Below are positions 1-6,830 of a stretch of 17,088 nt of DNA, piece by piece. The notes beneath the pieces were generated by a model that searched no databases, was not told where the DNA came from, and saw only the letters and a list, made by a program, of their open reading frames with translations. Source of the stretch: an uncultured Clostridia bacterium (GTDB lineage: Bacteria > Bacillota > Clostridia > Christensenellales > UBA3700); assembly GCA_947176115.1 (NCBI GenBank), contig CAMWPK010000013.1, positions 1-17,088 of the forward strand. The letters are read 5' to 3'. Position numbers and translations under genes: made by a program. Positions within the stretch are counted from its first letter, which is position 1. Every line of letters starts with the position of its first letter.

Positions 1-15
1 TGTGTATAAGAGACA
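1..15 (+). other. Tn5/Nextera mosaic-end adapter remnant (probable assembly artefact)
   Basis: The window opens with TGTGTATAAGAGACA, 15 consecutive bases identical to positions 4-18 of the 19-bp Tn5 mosaic end used in tagmentation libraries (AGATGTGTATAAGAGACAG). The next base is T, not the final G of the adapter. The match sits exactly at the window edge, which is where an untrimmed adapter would be. A competing reading is that TGTGTATAA (1-9) is a genuine DnaA-box-like sequence (reverse complement TTATACACA) upstream of dnaN; a 15-base match at the very first base makes the adapter reading stronger. Confidence 0.75.
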
Positions 16-41
16 TATATTAAACCAAAAGAGGTGTATAA

Positions 42-1148
42 ATGAAGTTTATTTGCAACGGAACAGATTTGTCAGACGCTTTATCAAAAGTAATGAAGGC
101 TCTTCCTTCAAAAAAGAGTATGCCTATATTAGAAGGCATTAAATTTAGCGCTTTCGGCGATACTTTGACGATAATGGCAACGGATATTGAGTTTGTTATC
201 GTAATGAAAATAAAAGCAGATATCATTATGGAAGGAGAAGTACTCGTTCCGGGAAGAACTATTTGCGAATATATAAGAAAGATAAGCAAGGAAAATATAA
301 TTGAGTTTGATTCTCAAATAGAAGCGGACAAGCTATATATTTCTCACTGCGACAGCTTTATTTATATAGCAACCATGAATATAAGCGAATACCCCGCTAT
401 TGAGGATCAAGAATATACCACTTCCCTTTCTATTAAACAAAAGGATTTCAAAGACCTTGTAAATAAGACTATATTCGCTACGTCTACCGAAGATATTAGA
501 CAACAGCTTAAAGGTTGTTTGCTTGAAATAAAAGGAAAGCAAATAAGAAGCGTAGGTCTTGACGGCTACAGACTTGCAATTTGCAACAAAGAACTTGCCG
601 AAGAACAAAAAGAATCAAGTATAATAGTTCCGGCAAAGAGCTTAAGCGAGATTTCCAAACTCTTAGAGAATGATGAAGAGATGGTAAATATTCAATTCAA
701 CGAAAAGAAAATGATGGTTGAATTTGAAAATAGTAAGATTGTTACTTCTCTAATAGGCGGAAGTTTTATAAAATACGAGTCTACTATTCCTAAGAATTTT
801 GAGACTGAAGTAACAGTAGATAGAGCAAGTCTTGAATACAGCATGGACAAAGTTGACGTAATAGCTAAGCAAGACAAGAGTAATTACATTAAGATAGATA
901 TTAAAGAAGGCAAAATGTCTATTTATTGCAATACCAGTATGAGTAATATAAAAGAAGTAATAAATACTTTTACTAAAGGTAAAGACGTAACCATTAGTCT
1001 TAGCGCTAAATATCTCACTGATTGCATTAAAAATAGCAGTGACGAATATATATCTATCAAAATATCCAATAGCAGTAATCCGGTAGTAATTACCCCGATT
1101 GAGAGCAATGAATATTTGTATCTTATTTTGCCGATAAGAACAAGATAA
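42..1148 (+). CDS. dnaN: DNA polymerase III beta sliding clamp (DnaN)
   Basis: The 368-residue protein has the usual length for the bacterial beta clamp (about 365-380). This ring-shaped homodimer encircles DNA and tethers the replicative polymerase. Three similar clamp folds can be laid out at roughly 1-120, 121-245 and 246-368. The protein starts with a typical MKFxC-type N-terminus, has a central GCLLEIKGKQIRSVGLDGYRLA segment around 163-184 (clamp domain 2), and ends in LPIRTR, the usual LPxR tail near the client-binding pocket. The start is fixed by AGAGGTG at 30-36, 5 bases upstream of ATG. dnaN normally follows dnaA directly; here only 41 bases precede it before the window edge. A strong terminator follows, so recF and gyrB, the frequent next genes, are not cotranscribed with it. 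Identification is secure. Confidence 0.97.
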   Translation: MKFICNGTDLSDALSKVMKALPSKKSMPILEGIKFSAFGDTLTIMATDIEFVIVMKIKADIIMEGEVLVPGRTICEYIRKISKENIIEFDSQIEADKLYISHCDSFIYIATMNISEYPAIEDQEYTTSLSIKQKDFKDLVNKTIFATSTEDIRQQLKGCLLEIKGKQIRSVGLDGYRLAICNKELAEEQKESSIIVPAKSLSEISKLLENDEEMVNIQFNEKKMMVEFENSKIVTSLIGGSFIKYESTIPKNFETEVTVDRASLEYSMDKVDVIAKQDKSNYIKIDIKEGKMSIYCNTSMSNIKEVINTFTKGKDVTISLSAKYLTDCIKNSSDEYISIKISNSSNPVVITPIESNEYLYLILPIRTR

Positions 1149-1188
1149 TAGATAGGTAAAAAATAACAAGTAATAAGTAATAGGTATT

Positions 1189-1233
1189 AAATTCTCTACA
1201 AATTTAAGATAAAAAGTTTGTAGAGAATTTTTT
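1189..1233 (+). terminator. Rho-independent terminator after dnaN
   Basis: A perfect 14-bp inverted repeat (arms 1189-1202 and 1217-1230, AAATTCTCTACAAA / TTTGTAGAGAATTT) encloses a 14-nt loop. A run of T continues from the 3' arm to 1233. It lies 41 bases after the dnaN stop and closes that transcript. Confidence 0.85.
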
Positions 1234-1243
1234 ATTAAATAGG

Positions 1244-1282
1244 CGTCATTCTGAGCGAAACGAAGTGAAGTCGAAGAATCTT
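1244..1282. repeat. Dispersed intergenic repeat, GTCATTCTGAGCGAA...GAAGAATCTT type
   Basis: The segment runs GTCATTCTGAGCGAA, then CGAAGTGAAGTCGAAGAATC, then TT. I recognise it as a member of the widespread intergenic repeat whose spurious translations give 'CHSERSEESR'-like peptides in many bacterial genomes. It lies in the dnaN-tetR gap, straight after the dnaN terminator. A sister form of the same class is at 6709-6746. No function can be read from the sequence. Confidence 0.6.
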
Positions 1283-1344
1283 AACCTATCCCACAGTATA
1301 ACGATGGAAATGAAATATATATAATATAGGCTAATTTTATTTCA

Positions 1345-1872
1345 TTAATTATATTGTACACTTTTTGATAATAATGATATTATACCGCCCCGAATATCAT
1401 TCAAAACAATTTCTTGGCTATCATTAAAACGATTATCTAACAAACCTTTTATAACTCCAAGCCAAATTCCTGCGCCGGCATATTTCAGATACTTATAAGG
1501 TTCATTTCCTTGCGCTCCGTAAACTTCCAAAATCAACGAATATATAATTCCCGAAAATCCGTTTGTGTTAAGAATCATTAATTCGTTTTTTATAGAGTAA
1601 AGGTATGTTAAAAATTTTTCGTCTTGTTCAGGTAATAATAATTTTTTATCGTATAATTTATTCCAACCGTTTAATAACCAAAAGTACAGAGAATTCGTTT
1701 TTCCGTTCTTTGTTCCAAAGTAGCGATAAAATGTAGTTCTTCCGATATGAGCCACCTTGCAAATTTCGCTGACGCTTATATTTTCAAAATCTTTTATTTT
1801 CATTAATGAGATTATTGTTTGTCCTATACACTCTCTTATAAAGTCTGAGCCTTCGTCAACATATTTTTTCAT
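1345..1872 (-). CDS. TetR/AcrR-family transcriptional regulator
   Basis: The start chosen at 1872 (MKKYVDEGSD, 175 residues) has AAGGAG upstream on the minus strand, 11 bases from the ATG. The open frame extends upstream to 1944, but without a ribosome-binding site there. Residues 32-51 (ISVSEICKVAHIGRTTFYRY) form the classic TetR helix-turn-helix. The rest is helical and resembles the TetR C-terminal ligand-binding and dimerisation domain of small Clostridial members. It is divergent from the hydrolase at 2024, with a palindromic operator candidate in between, so it most likely represses that gene and possibly itself. The ligand cannot be deduced. The family call is firm; the target is inferred from context. 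Confidence 0.9.
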   Translation of the reverse strand: MKKYVDEGSDFIRECIGQTIISLMKIKDFENISVSEICKVAHIGRTTFYRYFGTKNGKTNSLYFWLLNGWNKLYDKKLLLPEQDEKFLTYLYSIKNELMILNTNGFSGIIYSLILEVYGAQGNEPYKYLKYAGAGIWLGVIKGLLDNRFNDSQEIVLNDIRGGIISLLSKSVQYN

Positions 1873-1926
1873 TATGGAACATTCTCCTTGCTTTTGTTTC
1901 AATAGTATTTGTCGGGTAAAATTACA

Positions 1927-1986
1927 TTGACAAAATAAGTGCATTTAGTTAAAATAAAATTACTGTAACAAATGTTCCACTATAAT
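1927..1986 (+). promoter_or_regulatory. Promoter(s) of the alpha/beta hydrolase gene
   Basis: Two sigma-A type candidates are visible. The first is TTGACA (1927-1932), a 17-bp spacer, then TAAAAT (1950-1955). The second has a perfect TATAAT at 1981-1986, with a weak -35 (TTACTG, 1960-1965) at a short 15-bp distance. The operator-like palindrome at 1964-1979 lies between the elements of the second and just downstream of the first, so bound TetR protein would block either. Confidence 0.6.
1964..1979. promoter_or_regulatory. Candidate TetR-type operator
   Basis: TGTAACAAATGTTCCA is a 16-bp imperfect palindrome (TGTAACA-AA-TGTTCCA, 6 of 7 pairs). It directly precedes the perfect TATAAT at 1981. 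Nine bases of it recur inverted as TGGAACATT at 1875-1883, beside the tetR start codon. This arrangement suits autoregulation plus repression of the divergent hydrolase. Confidence 0.5.
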
Positions 1987-2023
1987 ATAACAAAGTTTAT
2001 TACAAAAGTCAAGGAGATGAAAA

Positions 2024-2971
2024 ATGAAAAAAACAATAAAAATAACCCTAACAACTATCAGTATTGTCATAGCAGTAATTATTGTCGCAATCGTGGTCTT
2101 TTTTACTTGGGCAAGTAAACAACCTGCAGTAAAAGATAACTACTTTGATAATGTTAAAACAACCGCCCCAATAGAGAAAAAGTACACTCAAAAAGGTAGT
2201 TATCAAGTTTCATATTATGAGCAAAATGCTAACAAAGATAAATGGAAAAAGTATGAAATCTGGTATCCTACCGAAATGGAAAATACTGACAATACATATC
2301 CGCTTGTTGTAATGGTAAACGGTACAGGCATACCCGCTTCAAAATATAAGCCTATATTCGATCATCTTGCAAGTTGGGGTTTTATTGTTATAGGAAATGA
2401 GGACAAAAATTCAGGTACGGGAGAGTCCTCGTCTGCAAGTCTTAACTATATACTTATGCTTAATTCAGACAGCGCAAGTAAATTTTACGGCAAAATTGAC
2501 ATTGATAATATTGGTGTCGGCGGACATTCGCAAGGAGGTTTAGGATCTATAAACGCAGTAACAGCGCAAGATAATGGCAACCTCTATAAAGTAATCTATA
2601 CAGCAAGCGCACCGTCGTCAGGTATATCCGAAGGCGTATTGAAAGCGCCTTACGACATAAGAGGTTTATCTATTCCTTATTTCTTTACAGCGGGTACGGG
2701 TACATTAGATGCGGGCGACGGTGGCGACAACGGAATATCGCCGTTATGGTCTATGCAAGAAAAATATAATGCAATATCTAATGACGTTCAAAAGATTATG
2801 GCAAGGCGAATAAATACTGATCACGGTGATATGTTACCCTATGCTGACGGTTATATGACAGCGTGGTTTATGTATTGGTTAAAAGGTGAAATAACGGCTG
2901 ACTTCTTCAGTGGCGAAAATGCCGAAATACTTACCAACTCAAATTGGCAAGATATACAGAAAAATATATAA
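2024..2971 (+). CDS. Membrane-anchored alpha/beta hydrolase (chlorophyllase / dienelactone-hydrolase-like)
   Basis: The protein has 315 residues. Residues 5-28 are a single hydrophobic membrane segment after MKKTIKIT, giving an uncleaved anchor or signal, with the catalytic part outside the cell. A hydrolase core follows: YPLVVMVNG (92-100) is the strand leading to the oxyanion-hole region, GHSQGG (167-172) is the nucleophile elbow with Ser169, the acid is probably an Asp in the 229-235 glycine/aspartate-rich loop, and His267 (TDHGDM) is the catalytic histidine. This order resembles the chlorophyllase/cutinase-like group acting on ester bonds; the substrate is unknown. The start has AAGGAG at 2011-2016. 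The divergent TetR gene suggests induction by a small molecule. The fold is confident; the subfamily is less so. Confidence 0.85.
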   Translation: MKKTIKITLTTISIVIAVIIVAIVVFFTWASKQPAVKDNYFDNVKTTAPIEKKYTQKGSYQVSYYEQNANKDKWKKYEIWYPTEMENTDNTYPLVVMVNGTGIPASKYKPIFDHLASWGFIVIGNEDKNSGTGESSSASLNYILMLNSDSASKFYGKIDIDNIGVGGHSQGGLGSINAVTAQDNGNLYKVIYTASAPSSGISEGVLKAPYDIRGLSIPYFFTAGTGTLDAGDGGDNGISPLWSMQEKYNAISNDVQKIMARRINTDHGDMLPYADGYMTAWFMYWLKGEITADFFSGENAEILTNSNWQDIQKNI

Positions 2972-3004
2972 TTACTTATAAAAAATGCGTAATCCATTTG
3001 AATT

Positions 3005-3040
3005 CAAAAAAGGCATAGCGGAAGCTATGCCTAATTTTAT
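3005..3040. terminator. Bidirectional terminator between hydrolase and parB
   Basis: The stem AGGCATAGC (3011-3019) / GCTATGCCT (3024-3032) has a GGAA tetraloop. A-rich sequence lies on the left and T-rich sequence on the right (AATTTTATTTTT), so it can stop transcripts from both convergent genes. Confidence 0.8.
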
Positions 3041-3057
3041 TTTTATTTATAAAATGA

Positions 3058-3930
3058 TTAATTTATTTTTTCAAGTATCTCATAAATTCTATCTAAATCG
3101 GCAGTGGAATAATAATCTATATATATTCTACCCTTGTTGTTATTTCCGACTGCATTGACTTTAGTACCGAATTTTCTTTGCATTATATTAGCCAAATCTT
3201 TTAGTTCGACCGTCAATTCAGGTATCTCTTTCTTTTTACGTTCAGGGTCGTTAGGGTCAGTCTTAAGGTAATTGCGTACCATGAGTTCCAACTGTCTTAC
3301 GCTAAGTTGTTTATCGCAACAAGCCAAAGCATAAGTGTGTTGTACTACGTAGTCCTTAATAGAAGTAAGACATCTTGCGTGACCTGCCGATATTCTGCCG
3401 TTGACAACCATATCTATTACGACCGGATTGAGAGTGAGAAGTCTTAAAGAATTTGTAATTACAGGACGCGATTTGCCCAATTTATCTGCAAGTTGTTCTT
3501 GAGTGAAATCATATTCGTCAATCAAGGCCTTATACGCTTGAGCTTCTTCAATAGGATTGAGGTCTTGACGTTGAAGATTCTCTATAAGAGAAATCTCTTT
3601 AATTTGTTTTTCAGTATAGTATTTTTTGATGACGGGAATAGTAGCTATACCGGCGAGTTTACTAGCTCTGTATCTTCTCTCGCCTGCTACGATTTGATAT
3701 TTTCCACCGCCTGCAGGACAAACTATGATTGGTTGAATAATTCCGTAGTTCTTTATAGAAACAGCAAGTTCTTCAAGCAAACTTTCGTCAAATTTTTTTC
3801 TCGGTTGATTAGGATTGGGAACTATGCTTTCCAAAGGCATTATTTCTACGCCTTCGTTTAGATTACCGTTTTTATCGTAGGTAGTAAAATCGCTGTCTAT
3901 ACCCAAATTCTTATCAAAATTATTTTTCAT
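3058..3930 (-). CDS. parB: Chromosome-partitioning protein ParB (Spo0J)
   Basis: The 290-residue protein is a CTP-dependent DNA clamp that loads at parS sites near the origin and organises sister-origin segregation. Visible motifs, in order: NPNQPRK (39-45), the CTP-binding arginine box GERRYRA (83-89), ENLQRQDLNPIEEA (117-130), a helix-turn-helix TQEQLADKLGKSRPVITN (143-160) that closely resembles Spo0J, GHARCL (183-188), and a C-terminal dimerisation segment ending YYSTADLDRIYEIL. AGGAGG lies 5 bases before the start. A paralogue, Noc, also occurs beside rsmG in Bacillus. Noc recognises a different palindrome, and the parS-type palindromes in this window favour ParB. The partner ATPase gene parA is absent; rsmG is the upstream neighbour after a 76-bp gap. 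Confidence 0.93.
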   Translation of the reverse strand: MKNNFDKNLGIDSDFTTYDKNGNLNEGVEIMPLESIVPNPNQPRKKFDESLLEELAVSIKNYGIIQPIIVCPAGGGKYQIVAGERRYRASKLAGIATIPVIKKYYTEKQIKEISLIENLQRQDLNPIEEAQAYKALIDEYDFTQEQLADKLGKSRPVITNSLRLLTLNPVVIDMVVNGRISAGHARCLTSIKDYVVQHTYALACCDKQLSVRQLELMVRNYLKTDPNDPERKKKEIPELTVELKDLANIMQRKFGTKVNAVGNNNKGRIYIDYYSTADLDRIYEILEKIN

Positions 3931-3968
3931 AATTCCTCCTGTTTGCTTTTGAAATACCGTTCAACTCT

Positions 3969-3997
3969 ATTATATCAAAGAAATTTTAGATATGCAA
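3969..3997 (-). promoter_or_regulatory. Candidate parB promoter
   Basis: On the minus strand, TTGCAT (3992-3997) is separated by 17 bp from a perfect TATAAT (3969-3974), just after the rsmG stop codon. No terminator is visible between rsmG and parB, so readthrough from mnmG-rsmG is also likely. Confidence 0.5.
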
Positions 3998-4006
3998 CAT
4001 AAATTT

Positions 4007-4726
4007 TTATCCTAATATAGGTTGAAGTCTAGGTTTATTGCCAATTCTCGGATATTTTTTTGGGCAATCTCCCATTTTTTGTATTACCAGCACGTATCTT
4101 TTTTCTTCTTCAGTCAAATCGTATTGTTCTACGGCTTGTAATTTTCCGTTTAGAATATGGAGAATTTTTGAACATTGTTCTAATTCTTCCTTATAATTTA
4201 TACCTTTATAGGCAAATAAAAAGCCGTCTTTTTTGATAAGAGGTAAAGTATATTCCACAAGCGTAGGCATGCTTGCTAAGGCTCTTGCTACGCATGCGTC
4301 AAAACTTTGGAAATTATTTTTGGCAAAGTCCTCTACTCTTGAATGTATTGCAGTTACGTTTTGTAAATCAAGCAATTCTATGATATAATTTATAAAGGTA
4401 ATCTTCTTATTTACGCTGTCAACCAAAGTAAACTTTTTGTCGAGATTGAGAATTGCTAAAGGAATACTGGGAAAGCCTGCACCGCAACCTATATCGCAAA
4501 TATTATTGCTTTTATCAAGCAAATTGTTAGGCAATATACTGTCAATAAAATGCTTTATTTGTACGTCGTCAGGTTGAGTGATAGCCGTCAGATTAAATTT
4601 GCAGTTCCACTCTATCAATTTAGCGTAATAAAGTGAGAATTTAGTCAAGTAAAGTGAAATATCACTGTTTTCGCAAGAATTTTTATAATTATTTAGCAAA
4701 TAATCTTTAAGAATATTCAGTTCCAT
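4007..4726 (-). CDS. rsmG: 16S rRNA (guanine-527 N7)-methyltransferase RsmG (GidB)
   Basis: The 239-residue protein matches the usual family length. It methylates G527 in the decoding-centre loop of 16S rRNA using S-adenosylmethionine. The family signature NLTAIT is at 45-50, and the AdoMet-binding loop DIGCGAGFPSIPLA is at 78-91, followed by LVDSVNKKITFI (acidic ribose-contacting Asp, about 103). ARALASMP at 148-155 matches the conserved RsmG motif. The C-terminus, KYPRIGNKPRLQPIL, is a slightly altered form of the usual YPRxxGxPxxxPL tail. It begins 2 bases after the mnmG stop, with a GGTAGGT ribosome-binding site inside the end of mnmG, so the two are translationally close and in one operon. 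Confidence 0.95.
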   Translation of the reverse strand: MELNILKDYLLNNYKNSCENSDISLYLTKFSLYYAKLIEWNCKFNLTAITQPDDVQIKHFIDSILPNNLLDKSNNICDIGCGAGFPSIPLAILNLDKKFTLVDSVNKKITFINYIIELLDLQNVTAIHSRVEDFAKNNFQSFDACVARALASMPTLVEYTLPLIKKDGFLFAYKGINYKEELEQCSKILHILNGKLQAVEQYDLTEEEKRYVLVIQKMGDCPKKYPRIGNKPRLQPILG

Positions 4727-4728
4727 AA

Positions 4729-6597
4729 TTACCTACCCGTCTTGGAAAGATACACTAAAAGCACCGTTATATCCGCCGGTGATACTCCGCTTATTCTCGA
4801 AGCCTGACCTAAGTTGAGAGGTTTTATTTTGTCAAGTTTTTGTCTTGCCTCAATTCTCAGACCTTTTATTTGGCTATAATCTATGTCTTGCGGAAGCGAT
4901 TTATTTTCAAGTTTGTTTATATCTTCAATGACAGCCTGCTGTTTGTTGAGATAGCCTTCGTATTTGATAGACGTAGCTACTTCTTCAAGACATCTTCTAT
5001 CTATGTCTTTGAGTTCTTCAAAGTTCTGCATAAGCATATCAAAAGTTACGTTTGCTCTTTTAAGCATATCTTTATAAGATAGAGCGTTGTTTGGTACAGG
5101 CTCGCCAATGTTTTCAAAAAACTGTCTAAATTCTTTTGGAGGCAAAGATTTATTTAATATATTAGATATATTTTCTATCGTCTGCATCTTCTTTTCAAAA
5201 GACTGCCACCTATCGTCGTTGACTAAGCCCACTTCTCTTCCTATAGGAGTAAGCCTTTTGTCTGCATTTTCCTGTCTTAATAGCAGTCTATGTTCCGCCC
5301 TTGCAGTCATCATTCTGTAAGGCTCGTTGGTACCCTTAGTAACCAAATCGTCGATAAGTACGCCTATATACGACGAATCTCTCGTCAATACCAAAGGCTG
5401 TTTTTCTTTTAGATAAAGCGAAGCGTTTATGCCGGCAATAAGACCTTGCGCGCCCGCTTCTTCGTATCCGCTACTGCCGTTGAGCTGTCCCGCTAAGAAA
5501 AGACCTTTGACGTGCTTTACCATAAGATACGGTGTCAGACAAAGCGAGTCTATGCAGTCATACTCTATTGCGTAAGCAAATCTCATAATCTTGACGTTTT
5601 CCAAGCCTATTACCGACTTATACATCTCAAGTTGTACGTCGAAAGGCAAAGACGAACTCATACCTTGCACGTACATTTCGTTTGTCAGACTACTCTCCGG
5701 CTCAATGAAGATTTGATGGCGTTCTTTATCGGCAAATCTCATGACTTTATCCTCAATAGACGGACAGTATCTCGGTCCTATGCTGTGTATAGAACCGTTA
5801 TAGAGCGGAGATCTGTCAATATTTGCCATAATAATATCTTTTGTCTTTTGCGTGGTATAAGTGAGATAGCATACCTCTTTATTGGGTACGTATCCTTTCG
5901 TCATAAAGGAAAATGGATATATATTATCGTCGCCCTTCTGTATTTGCATAACGTCGAAATTTATGCTGTTTTTATCTACTCTTGCAGGCGTACCCGTCTT
6001 AAATCTTCTCGTGGGAATATCAAGATTTATCAAGCTATCTGTGAGTTTTGTAGCTCTTGAAAAGCCGTTGGGTCCCGTCTTAGTTACGTTGTCGCCTATA
6101 ATAATATGCGCATTGAGATATACTCCCGTAGCTACTACGATACTGTCCGCATAAAAGGTCTGTCCCAAGGTCGTAGTTATGCCGTATACCGCGCCGTTTT
6201 TAGTAAGTATCTCAGCCACTTCGCCCTGCAAAATATCCAAGTTGGGCGTAGTTTCCATAATACTTTTCATATAGTGGTGATAAAGAGTTTTGTCGGCTTG
6301 TCCGCGAAGCGACTGTACCGCCGAACCTTTACCCATGTTGAGCATACGAATTTGAAGTAAATTATTGTCGGCAGATATTCCCATCTGTCCGCCAAGCGCG
6401 TCTATTTCTCTGACCAAATGTCCCTTTGCAGTACCGCCAATCGCAGGATTGCAAGCCATAAAGGCTATAGCGTCAAGAGATAAAGTTACCGCCAAAGTCT
6501 TGTGTCCGAGGCGCGCTAAAGCAAGACATGCCTCAACTCCTGCGTGTCCGCAACCTATTACAATAGCGTCGTAATTCTTTTGATAGATATCTAGCAT
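4729..6597 (-). CDS. mnmG: tRNA uridine-34 carboxymethylaminomethyl-modifying enzyme MnmG (GidA)
   Basis: The 622-residue, FAD-dependent protein works with MnmE to place the (carboxymethyl)aminomethyl group on C5 of wobble uridine 34 of several tRNAs. The dinucleotide-binding loop GCGHAG is at 15-20. The family signatures NPAIGGTAKGHLVREIDALGG, TGTPARVD, AGQLNGSSGYEEAGAQG and MTARAEHRLLLRQENAD appear in the expected order. The C-terminal helical part ends in a region (QASRISGVSPADITVLLVYL) that contacts tRNA and MnmE. Length and start agree with the family; AAGGAAAAG lies 6 bases upstream of ATG. It heads the mnmG-rsmG-parB block. mnmE, usually upstream on the same strand, is here divergent from it. 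Confidence 0.97.
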   Translation of the reverse strand: MLDIYQKNYDAIVIGCGHAGVEACLALARLGHKTLAVTLSLDAIAFMACNPAIGGTAKGHLVREIDALGGQMGISADNNLLQIRMLNMGKGSAVQSLRGQADKTLYHHYMKSIMETTPNLDILQGEVAEILTKNGAVYGITTTLGQTFYADSIVVATGVYLNAHIIIGDNVTKTGPNGFSRATKLTDSLINLDIPTRRFKTGTPARVDKNSINFDVMQIQKGDDNIYPFSFMTKGYVPNKEVCYLTYTTQKTKDIIMANIDRSPLYNGSIHSIGPRYCPSIEDKVMRFADKERHQIFIEPESSLTNEMYVQGMSSSLPFDVQLEMYKSVIGLENVKIMRFAYAIEYDCIDSLCLTPYLMVKHVKGLFLAGQLNGSSGYEEAGAQGLIAGINASLYLKEKQPLVLTRDSSYIGVLIDDLVTKGTNEPYRMMTARAEHRLLLRQENADKRLTPIGREVGLVNDDRWQSFEKKMQTIENISNILNKSLPPKEFRQFFENIGEPVPNNALSYKDMLKRANVTFDMLMQNFEELKDIDRRCLEEVATSIKYEGYLNKQQAVIEDINKLENKSLPQDIDYSQIKGLRIEARQKLDKIKPLNLGQASRISGVSPADITVLLVYLSKTGR

Positions 6598-6708
6598 TTT
6601 GCTTTTCCTTCGTATTTACTCTTAAAATAAAACTACTTAGATTGGTATATCTCTCTTCTCTATGCGAACAACTTCCTTTTTACTTAACAGTATTTTAGGT
6701 CGCATACT

Positions 6709-6746
6709 GTCATTTCGACCAAAGCGAAGTGTAGCGGAGAAATCTC
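6709..6746. repeat. Dispersed intergenic repeat, GTCATTTCGACC...GGAGAAATCTC type
   Basis: GTCATTTCGACCAAAGCGAA is followed by GTGTAGCGGAGAAATCTC. This is the second common form of the same intergenic repeat class as 1244-1282. It lies in the divergent mnmG-mnmE gap, at a border of the inverted mnmE segment. The match is recognised from memory of the class, not from a search. Confidence 0.6.
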
Positions 6747-6794
6747 AATCCTTTGCTCTTAAAACAACATAATTATATCATAAGCGCGTATTAT

Positions 6795-6824
6795 TTGCAA
6801 ACGCAATGATTATTATGATATAAT
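6795..6824 (+). promoter_or_regulatory. mnmE promoter, start codon at the expected +1
   Basis: TTGCAA (6795-6800), an 18-bp spacer and a perfect TATAAT (6819-6824) end only 6 bases before the mnmE ATG at 6831. Transcription would begin at or next to the A of ATG, leaving no room for a ribosome-binding site, and none is seen further upstream. Confidence 0.6.
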
Positions 6825-6830
6825 TTAATT

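Noticed and set aside
1873..1944. Longer N-terminus for the TetR regulator (MHLFCQCNF...)
   Set aside because: No ribosome-binding site there, and the extension is not like the family; AAGGAG supports 1872.
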